Origin: Galactobacter sp052108535
GTDB lineage: Bacteria; Actinomycetota; Actinomycetes; Actinomycetales; Micrococcaceae
Assembly: GCA_052108535.1 (NCBI GenBank)
Contig: JBQDZM010000013.1
Location: 1-64,000, forward strand
DNA: 64,000 bases
Direction of reading: 5' to 3'
A program made the translations under genes and the position numbers. This document shows, piece after piece, positions 33,012 to 41,572 of this stretch. The notes beneath the pieces were generated by a model that was not told the DNA's origin, ran no database searches, and was given only the letters and a program-made list of their open reading frames with translations. Position 1 is the stretch's first letter; each line of letters opens with the position of its first letter.

Positions 33012-34619
33012 TTGGTGGTTTTCTTCGGTGGCAGCCTATACATGTCCATGAGGATCGGTAAGAAGAAAGAGAATGCTGACGGGTACATGACCGCCGGCGG
33101 CAAGATCGGCTTCGGTATCTCAGCTGCGTCCATGACCGCGACCTGGATCTGGGCCTCCTCGATGTACGCATCTGCCACCTCTGGCTACACCTACGGAATC
33201 TCCGGACCCATCCACTACGGGCTCTGGGGCGCTCTGATGATCCTCTTCATCTATCCCTTCGGACGACGGATTCGAGCCGTGGCGCCGGAGGCCCACACCA
33301 TCGCTGAGGTGATGTACGCCAGGCACGGGCGTTCCAGCCAGTTGATGCTCGCAGGCTCCAACGTGCTGGGCAGCCTGATCAGCCTCACCACCAATCTGAT
33401 TGCCGGTGGTGCTCTGATCTCCATGCTGTCCCCCTTCAGGTTTGGCCAAGGCATCGTCTTCATCGGAGCAGGCGTGCTGCTCTACACGTTGTGGTCCGGC
33501 TTCCGAGCTTCGGTGCTGACCGACTTTGCCCAGGTGGTCGCCATGTTGGGTGCAGTCGTGATCATCATCCCCGTGGTCTTCTTTGCGGCTGGTGGCCCCA
33601 GCATCTTCACCGAGGGTGCCTCGAACCTGACCGCGCAACAGTCCAACTTCTTCTCCTCGACCGCGTTCCTGGAACAGGTTGCCCCCTATATCGCGGCGGT
33701 CCTGGCCTACGCCATCGGTAATCAGACCATCGCCCAGCGGCTCTTCGCTGTGCGGGAGGACCTGATCAAGCCCACCTTCATCACGGCCACCATTGGCTAC
33801 GGCGCCACGGTGATCGGTGTCGGCATGCTCGGCGTCTTAGCCCTGTATCTGGGGATCAAGCCTGCAGGTGGGGACACCAACAACCTCATGCCGCAGTTGG
33901 CCGTCACGTATCTGGGTCCCGTGCTGATCTGCCTGTTCTTCGTGATGATCATCGGTTCGCTGTCCTCGACGGCGGACTCCGACCTGGCCGCGTTGGCGTC
34001 CATCATGATGACGGACATCTATGGCCGCAGGAAGTCCGGCAAGAAGCAGCCCAACCCCAAGACCATGATCCTGGTCGGACGCATCACCATGGTCGTAGCG
34101 ATGGTTGCGGCGTTGTACTTCGCCACGGGCCAAATGAACATCCTCGACATGCTCGTCTTCGTCGGAGCCCTGTGGGGTTGCCTGGTGTTCCCCGTCATCG
34201 CCAGCTTCTACTGGCCCAAGGTCACGAACCTGGCGTTCACGGTGTCGGTTTTGGCGGCCATGGCGGCCTTCCTGCCCGTGCGTTTCGGGTGGATCCCCAT
34301 GAACGGGTTCTTCGGCATCATCGTGGATGTGCTCAACGTGATCGGAATCGGTGTGATCATCGGGCTGATGGCCTTCGGGTTCTTCGGCAAGAAGGTTGCC
34401 CTGTGGGCCGGCGCTGTCGCCGCGGTGGCGAGTGCCCCGTTGGTGATCGGCTTCCTGCATGAGTACGCAACGCTCTCCGGATCCTTGGTGGCCTACGCCG
34501 TCAGCGCGACCCTCTGCTACCTGATGTCCTTCCGGTCCAAGAAGAACTTCGATTTCTCCGTCCTGGCGGCGAAGACCGGAAGCTTCGACGTGGATGACGA
34601 CATGGAACCGGCGCGCTGA
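33012..34619 (+). CDS. Sodium:solute symporter (SSS family), N-terminus interrupted
   Basis: Membrane protein of at least 535 residues with about 12-13 helices and the LeuT-type SSS fold. Seen: GGSLYMSMRIGKKKENADGYMTAGGKIGFG, the family start and cytoplasmic loop; GISAASMTATWIWASSMYASATSGYTYG; and GNQTIAQRLFAVRED with SLSSTADSDLAALASIMMTDIYG late, the sodium-site region. The best start with a ribosome site is ATG 32958, but TAG at 32994 blocks it; TTG at 33012 is only the first start after the stop and truncates helix 1. The gene is therefore possibly inactive in this assembly. Substrate unknown. The small subunit gene follows 48 bp downstream. Confidence 0.85.
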   Translation: MVVFFGGSLYMSMRIGKKKENADGYMTAGGKIGFGISAASMTATWIWASSMYASATSGYTYGISGPIHYGLWGALMILFIYPFGRRIRAVAPEAHTIAEVMYARHGRSSQLMLAGSNVLGSLISLTTNLIAGGALISMLSPFRFGQGIVFIGAGVLLYTLWSGFRASVLTDFAQVVAMLGAVVIIIPVVFFAAGGPSIFTEGASNLTAQQSNFFSSTAFLEQVAPYIAAVLAYAIGNQTIAQRLFAVREDLIKPTFITATIGYGATVIGVGMLGVLALYLGIKPAGGDTNNLMPQLAVTYLGPVLICLFFVMIIGSLSSTADSDLAALASIMMTDIYGRRKSGKKQPNPKTMILVGRITMVVAMVAALYFATGQMNILDMLVFVGALWGCLVFPVIASFYWPKVTNLAFTVSVLAAMAAFLPVRFGWIPMNGFFGIIVDVLNVIGIGVIIGLMAFGFFGKKVALWAGAVAAVASAPLVIGFLHEYATLSGSLVAYAVSATLCYLMSFRSKKNFDFSVLAAKTGSFDVDDDMEPAR

Positions 34620-34667
34620 GCGCCGTATCCGGTCCCTTCTCAAAGTCTTTAATCACAAGGAGTAAAT

Positions 34668-34799
34668 ATGTCGGTCTTCTTCCTGACCCTCTACGTGCTG
34701 ATCTGGCCGGTCATCGTCGCCGGAACCCTTTTTGTCATCGCCAAGGCCTTCTTCAAGGAACTGCGCCAAGCCAAAAGAGAGGGGCGCTCTATCATCTGA
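34668..34799 (+). CDS. Small membrane subunit of the SSS transporter (43 residues)
   Basis: Forty-three residues: one membrane helix (FFLTLYVLIWPVIVAGTLFVIAKAF) followed by a basic tail (FKELRQAKREGRSII). An ideal AAGGAG site lies 6-7 nt before the ATG. Proteins of this shape, with the LxVYVLIWPVIVAG pattern, are recurrently encoded after actinobacterial SSS symporters and are annotated as putative transporter small subunits; their role is not well established. The intact state of this gene next to a symporter with a stop codon argues that the stop is recent or a sequence error. Confidence 0.85.
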   Translation: MSVFFLTLYVLIWPVIVAGTLFVIAKAFFKELRQAKREGRSII

Positions 34800-35003
34800 T
34801 TGCGGGACGGGGGCCGAAAGAAGTTCATCCCCTGTTCGCTTTGCGTGACGCTGTGATTCATCGGTTCACCCGAAGCGCTTCATCCTCGCCTTCCAATCTG
34901 GATCCTGTCATCGCACGCAGCTCGCCGCCCGGCGCTTTGTGTGCCACATCAGGCTTGCAGGACGCCTACGTCGCTGCAGGTCATCGAGGCAGGAGACGCA
35001 TCC

Positions 35004-36646
35004 GTGCATCTGAAACGTTCACTTCTGACGGGATTGGCTTGCGCCGCGGCCCTCGGTCTGGGGGTGGCGGCGCCCGCGCACGCCGCCATGCCGTCGGACA
35101 TCACCGATCACGGCGGCGCCCAACGCAACGACGGGGATCAGACCGACGCGTTGAAGCAGGCCATTAACGGCAGCCAGGCCAAGAACGTCATCCTGATCAT
35201 CGGTGACGGCATGGGAGATTCCGAGATCACCTCGGCTCGCAACTATGAGCACGGTGCCAGTGGCGAGTTCCCCGGCATCGATGCTTTGCCGATCACCGGC
35301 CAGTACACGACCTATTCGTTGGACAAGTCCAACGGCAAACCCGATTACGTCACCGATTCGGCCGCCTCCGGTTCCGGGTGGGCCACGGGCACCAAGACCT
35401 ACAACAACGCGATCTCGGTGGACATCGACGGCAAGGCGCAGGACTCATTGCTGGAGTTGGCCAAGACCAAGGGTCTCAAGACCGGTGACGTGACCACGTC
35501 AGAACTGCAGGACGCCACCCCCGCGGTCCAGGTCTCTCACGTGAGCAAGCGCTCCTGTTATGGACCCAAGGCCACGCTGGAGAAGTGCCCGGAGAACGCG
35601 TTGGAGAACGGCGGAGCGGGATCGATCACCGAACAGCTGATCAACACGCGAGCGGACGTGACGTTGGGCGGTGGCGCTGCGACCTTCGCGGAGGAGGCTA
35701 CGGCGGGCGACCATAAGGGTAAGACCCTGCTGGCGCAGGCGGAGGAACGTGGCTACAACATCGTTAAGACCGCAGGCGACCTTGCGGCAGTGGAGCGGGC
35801 CGACCAGAACGAACCGGTGCTCGGACTCTTCGCTGAGGGGAACCTGCCGGTTGATTGGCAGGGGGCCAAGGCCACGCTGACCGGAGGCTCCGAACCGGCG
35901 ATCTCCTGCGAGGTGAACCCCGACTTCACTGAAGACACCCCGCGGCTAGCGGCCATGACGTCCAAGGCCATCGACCTGCTCAAGGATGCGGACGAGGGCT
36001 TCTTCCTGCAGGTGGAATCGGCGTCGATCGACAAGGAAGACCACGCGGCCAATCCGTGCGGGCAGATCGGCGAGACTGTGCAGTTGGACGAGGCCGTGCA
36101 GGAGGCGCTGGACTTCGCCAAGAAGGATGGCGACACCCTGGTGATCGTGACCGCGGACCACGCGCACTCCTCCCAGGTGGTCTACCCCGGCGAGACCACG
36201 CTCGGCCTGACCCGGACCCTGACCACCAAGGAGGGGCAGCCGATGACGATCGCGTATGGCACGGCCGACGAGGGTGGCTCCCAGATGCACACCGGTTCTC
36301 AGCTGCGCATCGCGGCATATGGGCCGCAGGCGGCCAACGTCTCCGGTCTCACGGATCAGACGGATGTGTTCTTCACGGTCCAGCGGGCGCTCGGCCTGCC
36401 CCAGGATGCGGACCTGCCTAGTGATCCGGCGCCGGTCGAGCCTGAGCCAACGGAGACTTCTGAGCCGACGGAGACCGCGGAACCGAGCGAGGAGGCACCC
36501 GAGGGCGATGGCAACGCCGGTGCCGAGGCCTCGGGGGACGCCTCAACCGACCCGCAGCCCACGGTCGATGCTCCCGGCACGGCTGATGGAGCCGACGACG
36601 GCGACACCGAGTCCGCGGTGGCCGCGCCGGGCGCGGGTGGCGGGCG
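35004..36646 (+). CDS. phoA: Secreted alkaline phosphatase, 3' end lost in gap
   Basis: The product is exported: the signal peptide VHLKRSLLTGLACAAALGLGVAAPAHA opens the frame at GTG 35004 (AGGAGA upstream). The PhoA-type active site is visible: DGMGDSE metal site, nucleophile serine in VTDSAASGSGWATGTK, and metal histidines in KEDHAANPC, TADHAHSS and GSQMHTGSQ. Phosphate monoesters are hydrolysed outside the cell. After residue 470 comes a long Pro/Thr/Glu/Ala tail (EPEPTETSEPTETAEPSEE), usual for wall- or membrane-tethered actinobacterial enzymes; an anchor may lie in the unsequenced gap. The 200 bp upstream hold no visible gene or clear Pho box. Confidence 0.92.
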
Positions 36647-36746
36647 NNNNNNNNNNNNNNNNNNNNNNNNNNNNNNNNNNNNNNNNNNNNNNNNNNNNNN
36701 NNNNNNNNNNNNNNNNNNNNNNNNNNNNNNNNNNNNNNNNNNNNNN
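36647..36746. other. Assembly gap (100 N)
   Basis: Exactly 100 unknown bases, the conventional length for a gap of unknown size. It joins the end of phoA (+) with the end of an alcohol dehydrogenase gene (-). The true distance and even the contig join are uncertain. Confidence 0.99.
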
Positions 36747-37540
36747 TTGGAGCCGATGAGGGTCTTGCGGCCGGTGATGAGGGCGTAGGTGTTGATGGTG
36801 GATTCGAGCCGTCCCATGCCGACCTGGACCACGCGGCCGCCGAAGCCCACGGCCTCGATGGCTTCCGCGGTGGTGGTGCCGAAGCCGGCGAAGTCGATGA
36901 TGACGTCCAGATTCTCGTCCTTGAAGTCCAGGATGGACTTGGCCACGCGCTTGGCTCCGGCCTTCTCGGCGCGGGGCCATGCGGCCTCGTTGACCTCGGC
37001 AACATAGAGTTCTGCCCCGTTGAGGACGGCAACGCGGGCGCCGATCTGGCCCAGGCCGCCGATGCCGATGATTCCGACCTTTTCGCCGGCCTTCACCTGG
37101 CCGGTGCCCATGACGGCGCCGTGCGAGGTCATGCCCGCATCCGTGGCGGCAGCGGCGTATTCCCATGGCACGCCTTCTGGCACGTTGACCAGGAAGTCGG
37201 TATCCACGACCATCTTGGGCTGCCAGCCGCCGTCCTGGGCGTAGCCGGTGGTGTGTTCTGGCCCCTGTGCCAGCGGCCATACGGCGACCCGGTCGCCGAC
37301 CTTCCAGTCCGTGACGCCTTCACCGACGGCTTCGATGATGCCCGCAGCCTCGTGGCCGGGGGTGACGGGGAGGTGGGGGAAGAGGCCCATCCACTTCTCG
37401 TCCTCCAGGATGCCGACGTCGGAGTGGCAGAGTCCTGCAGCCTTCACGTCGATCTTGACCTGGCCGGGGCCCGCCTCGGGCTCAGGGATGTCCTGCTCCT
37501 CGAAGGGCTTGTGAGTTCCGTTGAAACGCCATGCCTTCAT
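36747..37540 (-). CDS. Zinc-dependent alcohol dehydrogenase (MDR family), C-terminus missing in gap
   Basis: 264 of about 340 residues are present. Catalytic zinc ligands: cysteine in AAGLCHSDVG, GHE in TPGHEAAG. The Rossmann motif IGIGGLGQIGARVA is near residue 175. The usual structural-zinc lobe with four cysteines after GDRV is absent; the protein reads VWPLAQGPEHTTGYAQDGGW there. The enzyme is AdhP/propanol-preferring-like and probably oxidises or reduces short alcohols/aldehydes with NAD(P). ATG at 37538-37540 with AAGGAG upstream; a slightly longer frame is rejected. Its promoter region contains nothing recognisable. Confidence 0.88.
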
Positions 37541-37715
37541 GACTTCTCCTTTGAAGTGAAGGGAGTGGGTCGGTGACCCAGCACCCATAACCTACGTGTG
37601 TAGATAACACTGCGACTGTCGGTAAAAGATGGCTAGGGAGTCCCATTCACCGGGATCTTAACCATCTGCAATCGACCGGTCCCAGGGTGAAGGTGGCAGG
37701 CGCTCGGATACGGAA

Positions 37716-37754
37716 CAAGCCCCGTCGACTCCACGAGGGAGTCCACGGGGCTTG
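37716..37754 (-). terminator. Terminator after tRNA-Ser
   Basis: A 17-position stem, CAAGCCCCGT-x-GACTCC with its complement (one mismatch), and a 5-nt loop ACGAG. It lies just downstream of tRNA-Ser on the minus strand. Strong hairpin without a clear T-run. Confidence 0.6.
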
Positions 37755-37763
37755 CTCTGAAAG

Positions 37764-37851
37764 CGGTGACGGTGGGATTTGAACCCACGGTACGGGGTTA
37801 CCGTACACAACATTTCGAGTGTTGCACCTTCGGCCGCTCGGACACGTCACC
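37764..37851 (-). tRNA. tRNA-Ser (anticodon CGA)
   Basis: Cloverleaf readable on the minus strand: acceptor GGTGACG/CGTCACC, discriminator G, a long variable arm (GTACGGTAACCCCGTAC) typical of class II tRNA-Ser, TTC-loop GGTTCAAATCC, and anticodon loop CTCGAAA giving CGA (reads UCG). 88 nt without CCA, which is not encoded here. Confidence 0.96.
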
Positions 37852-37944
37852 AGGCCTCAAATAGTCTACGGCACCCCTGGACTGCCGCCCAAACCGAGGT
37901 GTCCAACCTGACACTGGGAAGCCGCACTGCGTAGCATTGATCTC

Positions 37945-38430
37945 ATGTCCCTTCCTCGTCGTGCAGCAACCGTCGTGACCGTTTCTGACCGGTCCTTCGC
38001 CGGTGTTCGCGAGGACCGTTCTGGTCCGCTTGCGGCCTCCCTCCTGCACGACGCAGGGTGGTCGGCCCACGTGGTGGTGGTACCGGACGAGGTGGAACGG
38101 ATCGCTGACGCGATCCGCGCCGCAGCGCAACGGGGCGATGCCTTGGTGGTCACCACGGGCGGGACCGGACTGGCGCAGCGCGATGTCACCCCTGAGGCGA
38201 CCGAGCCGTTGTTGACCCGTCGGATTCCAGGGATCGCGGAACAAATCCGGGCGGCGGGAGTCGCGAAGCTACCTCAAGCGATGCTCTCGCGAGGACTGGC
38301 GGGTATCGTCGGGAGCAGCCTCGTGGTGAATCTGGCCGGTTCTCCCGGCGCAGTCAAGGACGGTATCCCCGTGATCCTCACTGTGGCTCACCATGTGGCA
38401 GACCAACTCGCAGGAGGAGACCACCAGTGA
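37945..38430 (+). CDS. mog: Molybdopterin adenylyltransferase (MogA/MoaB family)
   Basis: Protein of 161 residues of the MPT-binding fold. It starts RAATVVTVSDRSFAGVREDRSGP and has the TTGGTGLAQRDVTPEAT substrate loop near 70, then LSRGLAGIVGSSLVVNLAGSPGAVKDG, the family end. It adenylylates molybdopterin before Mo insertion by MoeA. First gene of the plus-strand set mog-moaE-moaA, with a 4-nt overlap (38427-38430) to moaE. The name mog or moaB differs between annotations; both share the fold. Confidence 0.93.
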   Translation: MSLPRRAATVVTVSDRSFAGVREDRSGPLAASLLHDAGWSAHVVVVPDEVERIADAIRAAAQRGDALVVTTGGTGLAQRDVTPEATEPLLTRRIPGIAEQIRAAGVAKLPQAMLSRGLAGIVGSSLVVNLAGSPGAVKDGIPVILTVAHHVADQLAGGDHQ

Positions 38431-38882
38431 TCGCGTTGACGCAGCTGACTCGCGACCCCTTGGATGTGGCAGCCCACCTGGGTGCCGTGGCCTCGGTGCA
38501 GGCGGGCGCCAGTGCCGTGTTCATCGGCACGGTTCGCGACCACGACCCGGAGGCAGCGGGCGAGGTCGTCACCCTGGAGTATTCCGCCCACCCTGACGCG
38601 GAACGCATCCTGGAGCAGATCGCGGCGGCAGCGGACGCGGACCACGAGCAGGACCCCACAGGACTACGGATTGCCGTTTCTCACCGGATCGGCAAACTCG
38701 GGGTGGGGGAGGCCGCCATCGTCTGTGCGGTGTCGTCGGCCCACCGCGCCGACGCGTTCGACGTGGCGCGCGACGTCGTGGAGCGCGTCAAGGCGCAACT
38801 GCCGGTCTGGAAACGTCAGCTCGAGGCCGACGGCACGGCAGAGTGGGTAGGCCTGGGCGGTCTCGAAGGCGTGAGTGCGTGA
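38427..38882 (+). CDS. moaE: Molybdopterin synthase catalytic subunit
   Basis: Protein of 151 residues. Features: AGASAVFIGTVRDHDPEAAG near residue 30, LEYSAHPDAERILEQIA, RIAVSHRIGKLGVGEAAIVCAVSSAHRADAF and catalytic lysine region RVKAQLPVWKRQL, as in MoaE. With MoaD it adds sulfur to cyclic pyranopterin monophosphate to form molybdopterin. GTG start overlaps mog; its stop overlaps the GTG of moaA, so three proteins are coupled. MoaD is encoded convergently at 39988-40227. Confidence 0.95.
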   Translation: MIALTQLTRDPLDVAAHLGAVASVQAGASAVFIGTVRDHDPEAAGEVVTLEYSAHPDAERILEQIAAAADADHEQDPTGLRIAVSHRIGKLGVGEAAIVCAVSSAHRADAFDVARDVVERVKAQLPVWKRQLEADGTAEWVGLGGLEGVSA

Positions 38883-39964
38883 CCACGCTCGTGAACCTGG
38901 GGATGCCCAGCATTCCCAAGGCGTCCCAGGATCCGCTCTCGGTGCGACCCCTGGGGGAGAACGTCTGGGACGGACCCCTGGTGGATCGTTTTGGCCGGGT
39001 CCACAGGGACCTCAGGATTTCCCTGACGGACAAGTGCAATTTGCGCTGCACGTACTGCATGCCGGCGGAGGGCCTTCCCTGGTTGGCTAAGGAGAAAGTG
39101 CTCTCCACCGATGAGATCGTTCGGGTTGCCGGAGTGCTCGCCCGGCTGGGTATCCGCGAGGTCAGACTCACGGGAGGAGAGCCGCTTCTGCGTCCCGACA
39201 TCGTGGACGTTGTTGCCCGGCTGAGCCGGATCGAGGGACCGGACGGTCCGCTGGAGATCTCGATGACCACCAACGCCATCCGCCTTGACCGGGTCGTTGG
39301 CCGACTCGTGGATGCCGGTCTGGCGCGGGTCAATATCAGCCTTGACACCGTGAATCCGGAGCGCTTCAAGCAGCTCACCCGGCGTGCCCGCTTCGAGGAC
39401 GTGGTGCTCGGTATCGACGCGGCTCGCGAGGCGGGGCTCAGCCCGCTCAAACTCAACGCCGTGGCCATGCGCGGCGTGAATGATGACGAGTTCTGCGACC
39501 TGCTGCACTTCGCGATGGAGCATCAGGCAGAGCTGCGTTTTATCGAACAGATGCCGCTGGACGCCGAGCACACCTGGTCGCGGCACACCATGGTCCCGGG
39601 GGAGGAGATCCTGGAGCAGCTCTCCTCGCAGTTCACCCTGACCCCATACGGTGAGCGCGGTGCCAGCCCGGCCGAGGTGTTCACGGTCAACGGCGGCCCA
39701 TCCACGGTGGGGGTTATCGCCTCGGTGACCGCTCCGTTCTGTGGTGCGTGTGACCGTGTTCGGCTCACGGCGGATGGTCAGCTGCGCAATTGTCTGTTTG
39801 CCCGTGAGGAATCCGATCTCATGCCGCTGCTGCGTAACGACGGCAGCGACGAGCAGATCGCCGCGCTGTTGCGCACTTGCATCGAGGCCAAATATCCTGG
39901 CCACGGAATCAACGATCCGGGTTTCCTGCAGCCAGACCGGCCTATGTCTGCCATCGGCGGCTGA
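38879..39964 (+). CDS. moaA: GTP 3',8-cyclase MoaA (radical SAM)
   Basis: 361 residues. N-terminal radical SAM cluster CNLRCTYC (Cx3Cx2C) near residue 45, SAM motif LTGGEPLLRPDI, and the second cluster in CGACDRVRLTADGQLRNCLF, with the conserved C-terminal double glycine (SAIGG*) needed for catalysis. It makes 3',8-cH2GTP, the first step of molybdenum cofactor synthesis. The GTG at 38879 overlaps the moaE stop (GTGA). An earlier in-frame ATG at 38843 lies inside moaE and is less likely. It converges with moaD (24 bp between) and I see no clear terminator. Confidence 0.97.
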   Translation: MTTLVNLGMPSIPKASQDPLSVRPLGENVWDGPLVDRFGRVHRDLRISLTDKCNLRCTYCMPAEGLPWLAKEKVLSTDEIVRVAGVLARLGIREVRLTGGEPLLRPDIVDVVARLSRIEGPDGPLEISMTTNAIRLDRVVGRLVDAGLARVNISLDTVNPERFKQLTRRARFEDVVLGIDAAREAGLSPLKLNAVAMRGVNDDEFCDLLHFAMEHQAELRFIEQMPLDAEHTWSRHTMVPGEEILEQLSSQFTLTPYGERGASPAEVFTVNGGPSTVGVIASVTAPFCGACDRVRLTADGQLRNCLFAREESDLMPLLRNDGSDEQIAALLRTCIEAKYPGHGINDPGFLQPDRPMSAIGG

Positions 39965-39987
39965 ACGCAGTCGCAGGCAACGGCGGC

Positions 39988-40227
39988 CTACCCGCCCGCG
40001 AAGGGCGGAAGTACGTCCACGGTCGCGGAATCCGGCACCATGGTGTCTTCGTCGTCCAACCGCACACCGTCTGCCAGCAGGGAGCAGCGGCCCAGCACGC
40101 GGGCGAACTCCGGGCCGTAGGCCTCGACCAGGGAAGAACGCAGCGAGCCAACGCTCAATGGCCCGTCAACAACAGCCTCGTCCGACCCCGCGGCGTCGGC
40201 CGCTCCGGCGAAGAACCGGACCTTCAC
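39988..40227 (-). CDS. moaD: Molybdopterin synthase sulfur carrier subunit
   Basis: Ubiquitin-like protein of 79 residues, starting VKVRFFAGAADAAGSDEA and ending in PPFAGG, the C-terminal GG that is adenylylated by MoeB and thiocarboxylated. Partner of MoaE. GTG start at 40225-40227 overlaps the mobA stop (GTGA); the frame could extend ten codons upstream but that lies within mobA. Last gene of a minus-strand run moeB-moeA-moaC-mobA-moaD. Confidence 0.94.
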   Translation of the reverse strand: MKVRFFAGAADAAGSDEAVVDGPLSVGSLRSSLVEAYGPEFARVLGRCSLLADGVRLDDEDTMVPDSATVDVLPPFAGG

Positions 40228-41102
40228 TCGGCCCCCTCCGGATGCGCCTCGGCCCACGCGGAAACGCGCGTAGAAACAACGGCCGCAGCGTCCTCGACCG
40301 ACATCCCGCCTGCCACGGCCTGCCCCATGAGGTAGGTGGTGATGGGGCCGCCGGGCCGCGTCACGGTGTGCGCCACGTCCCGCGTCAGGTCCAGCAGCAA
40401 TGCGGTGGGCACGGTCGCCGGATCGAGTCCCAGCGCCGGCGCCACATCAGCGATCCACTCCGGCAGTTCGGGCGGCGGTGTGCGGTGCATACGATTCTCC
40501 TTCACGTAGTTTTTGACATCGTCCCAGGTATCCAGATCCACGGCATCCCCGCGGAGATCATCGACGCGCCGCAGGCGCAGTCCTGCCACGATCCGACGCA
40601 GCGGCGCGCCGTTCACGTCGCCCGCCGCGGCGAGCGCGTCGGCCAGGGACACCACGCGGTAGATGCCTGCGAGCCATTGGTCGCGACCGCCTGCGTCGCG
40701 GATGATGGCGCCGTCCTCGGCGTCGGCCAGTGGCCGTGTAGCAAGCGCGGCGCTGACCGTTTGCACCAGGCCGGCTGCCCTGGGCAGGTCGCAGGCCAGC
40801 AGCCATACGACGTCTTCAGAATGCCCGTCGGCGGTGTCCGTCTGGGTGCCATTCGTCGCCAGGGCACGCAGGCCCGCCGCGAGCGCGGCGGCCGGGCCGC
40901 CCAGGGGTGGCTCCTCCCGGGTGAGGAGCACTCCGGGGCGGGCAAGATGCGAGGGGCCAACGAGGATGAGCGGCGATGCCCCTTCGAGGGCTGTGAGCGC
41001 GTGATCCACGAGCGCCACGCCGTCCACCTGCACGGAGGCCTTGTCCGCTCCTCCGAGGCGGGTGGCCCGGCCGCCGGCGACCACGATGCCTGCTGCTCTC
41101 AT
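40224..41102 (-). CDS. mobA: Molybdenum cofactor guanylyltransferase (MobA-like) fused to a DUF6457-type domain
   Basis: 292 residues in two parts. Residues 1-195: nucleotidyltransferase with GIVVAGGRATRLGGADKAS, LGGPAAALAAGL and LLACDLPRAAGLVQTV as in MobA, which attaches GMP to Mo-molybdopterin. Residues 205-292 (RTPPPELPEWIADVAPALGLDP ... GGPITTYLMGQAVAGG) are a helical DUF6457-like domain, sometimes a separate small gene next to moco or fdhD genes. A bis-MGD cofactor fits the FdhF/YdeP enzyme encoded downstream. Overlaps moaC (41099-41102) and moaD. Confidence 0.9.
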   Translation of the reverse strand: MRAAGIVVAGGRATRLGGADKASVQVDGVALVDHALTALEGASPLILVGPSHLARPGVLLTREEPPLGGPAAALAAGLRALATNGTQTDTADGHSEDVVWLLACDLPRAAGLVQTVSAALATRPLADAEDGAIIRDAGGRDQWLAGIYRVVSLADALAAAGDVNGAPLRRIVAGLRLRRVDDLRGDAVDLDTWDDVKNYVKENRMHRTPPPELPEWIADVAPALGLDPATVPTALLLDLTRDVAHTVTRPGGPITTYLMGQAVAGGMSVEDAAAVVSTRVSAWAEAHPEGAE

Positions 41103-41572
41103 TCCCGGTGCCAGTCCCCGCTTTTGCCCCCGGTCTTGGCGATCAATTCGATGCGTTCGATGGCGACGGCCTTGTCGAGTCCCTTGAGCATGTCCACCAC
41201 GGTGAGGGCGGCGACGGAGACGGCGGTGAAGGCCTCCATCTCCACGCCGGTGCGGTCTGCGGTGCGCACGGTCGCGGTGATGCTCACGCCAGTGTCCTGG
41301 ATTTCCAGGTCCACCACTGCACCGTGGACGCCGATGACGTGCGCCAGCGGCAACAGTTCGGGTGTCTTCTTGGCCGCCTGGATGCCGGCGATGCGGGCTA
41401 CGGCGAGCACATCTCCCTTGGGGACGGCGTCGCTACGCAGGGCCTGAACCACGGTTGGCGAGGCCGTGACGTGGCCGCGGGCCGTGGCGGAGCGGACCGT
41501 GGGGACCTTCTCCGTCACGTCTACCATCCGGGCGTGCCCGGCGGCGTCCAGGTGAGTGAATTGCTGACTCAT
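41099..41572 (-). CDS. moaC: Cyclic pyranopterin monophosphate synthase MoaC
   Basis: 157 residues, usual MoaC length. Seen: FTHLDAAGHARMVDVTEKVPTVRSATARG at the start, KGDVLAVARIAGIQAAKKTPELLPLAH, and the catalytic GVEMEAFTAVSVAALTVVDMLKGLDK with KTGGKSG end. Converts 3',8-cH2GTP to cPMP. The ATG at 41570-41572 overlaps the moeA stop. A longer frame upstream runs antisense-like through moeA and is rejected. Confidence 0.96.
   Translation of the reverse strand: MSQQFTHLDAAGHARMVDVTEKVPTVRSATARGHVTASPTVVQALRSDAVPKGDVLAVARIAGIQAAKKTPELLPLAHVIGVHGAVVDLEIQDTGVSITATVRTADRTGVEMEAFTAVSVAALTVVDMLKGLDKAVAIERIELIAKTGGKSGDWHRE

Noticed and set aside
36354..36790. Reading frames that run through the N block
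   Set aside because: They are artefacts of translating the gap; phoA and the dehydrogenase are reported as partial genes on each side.
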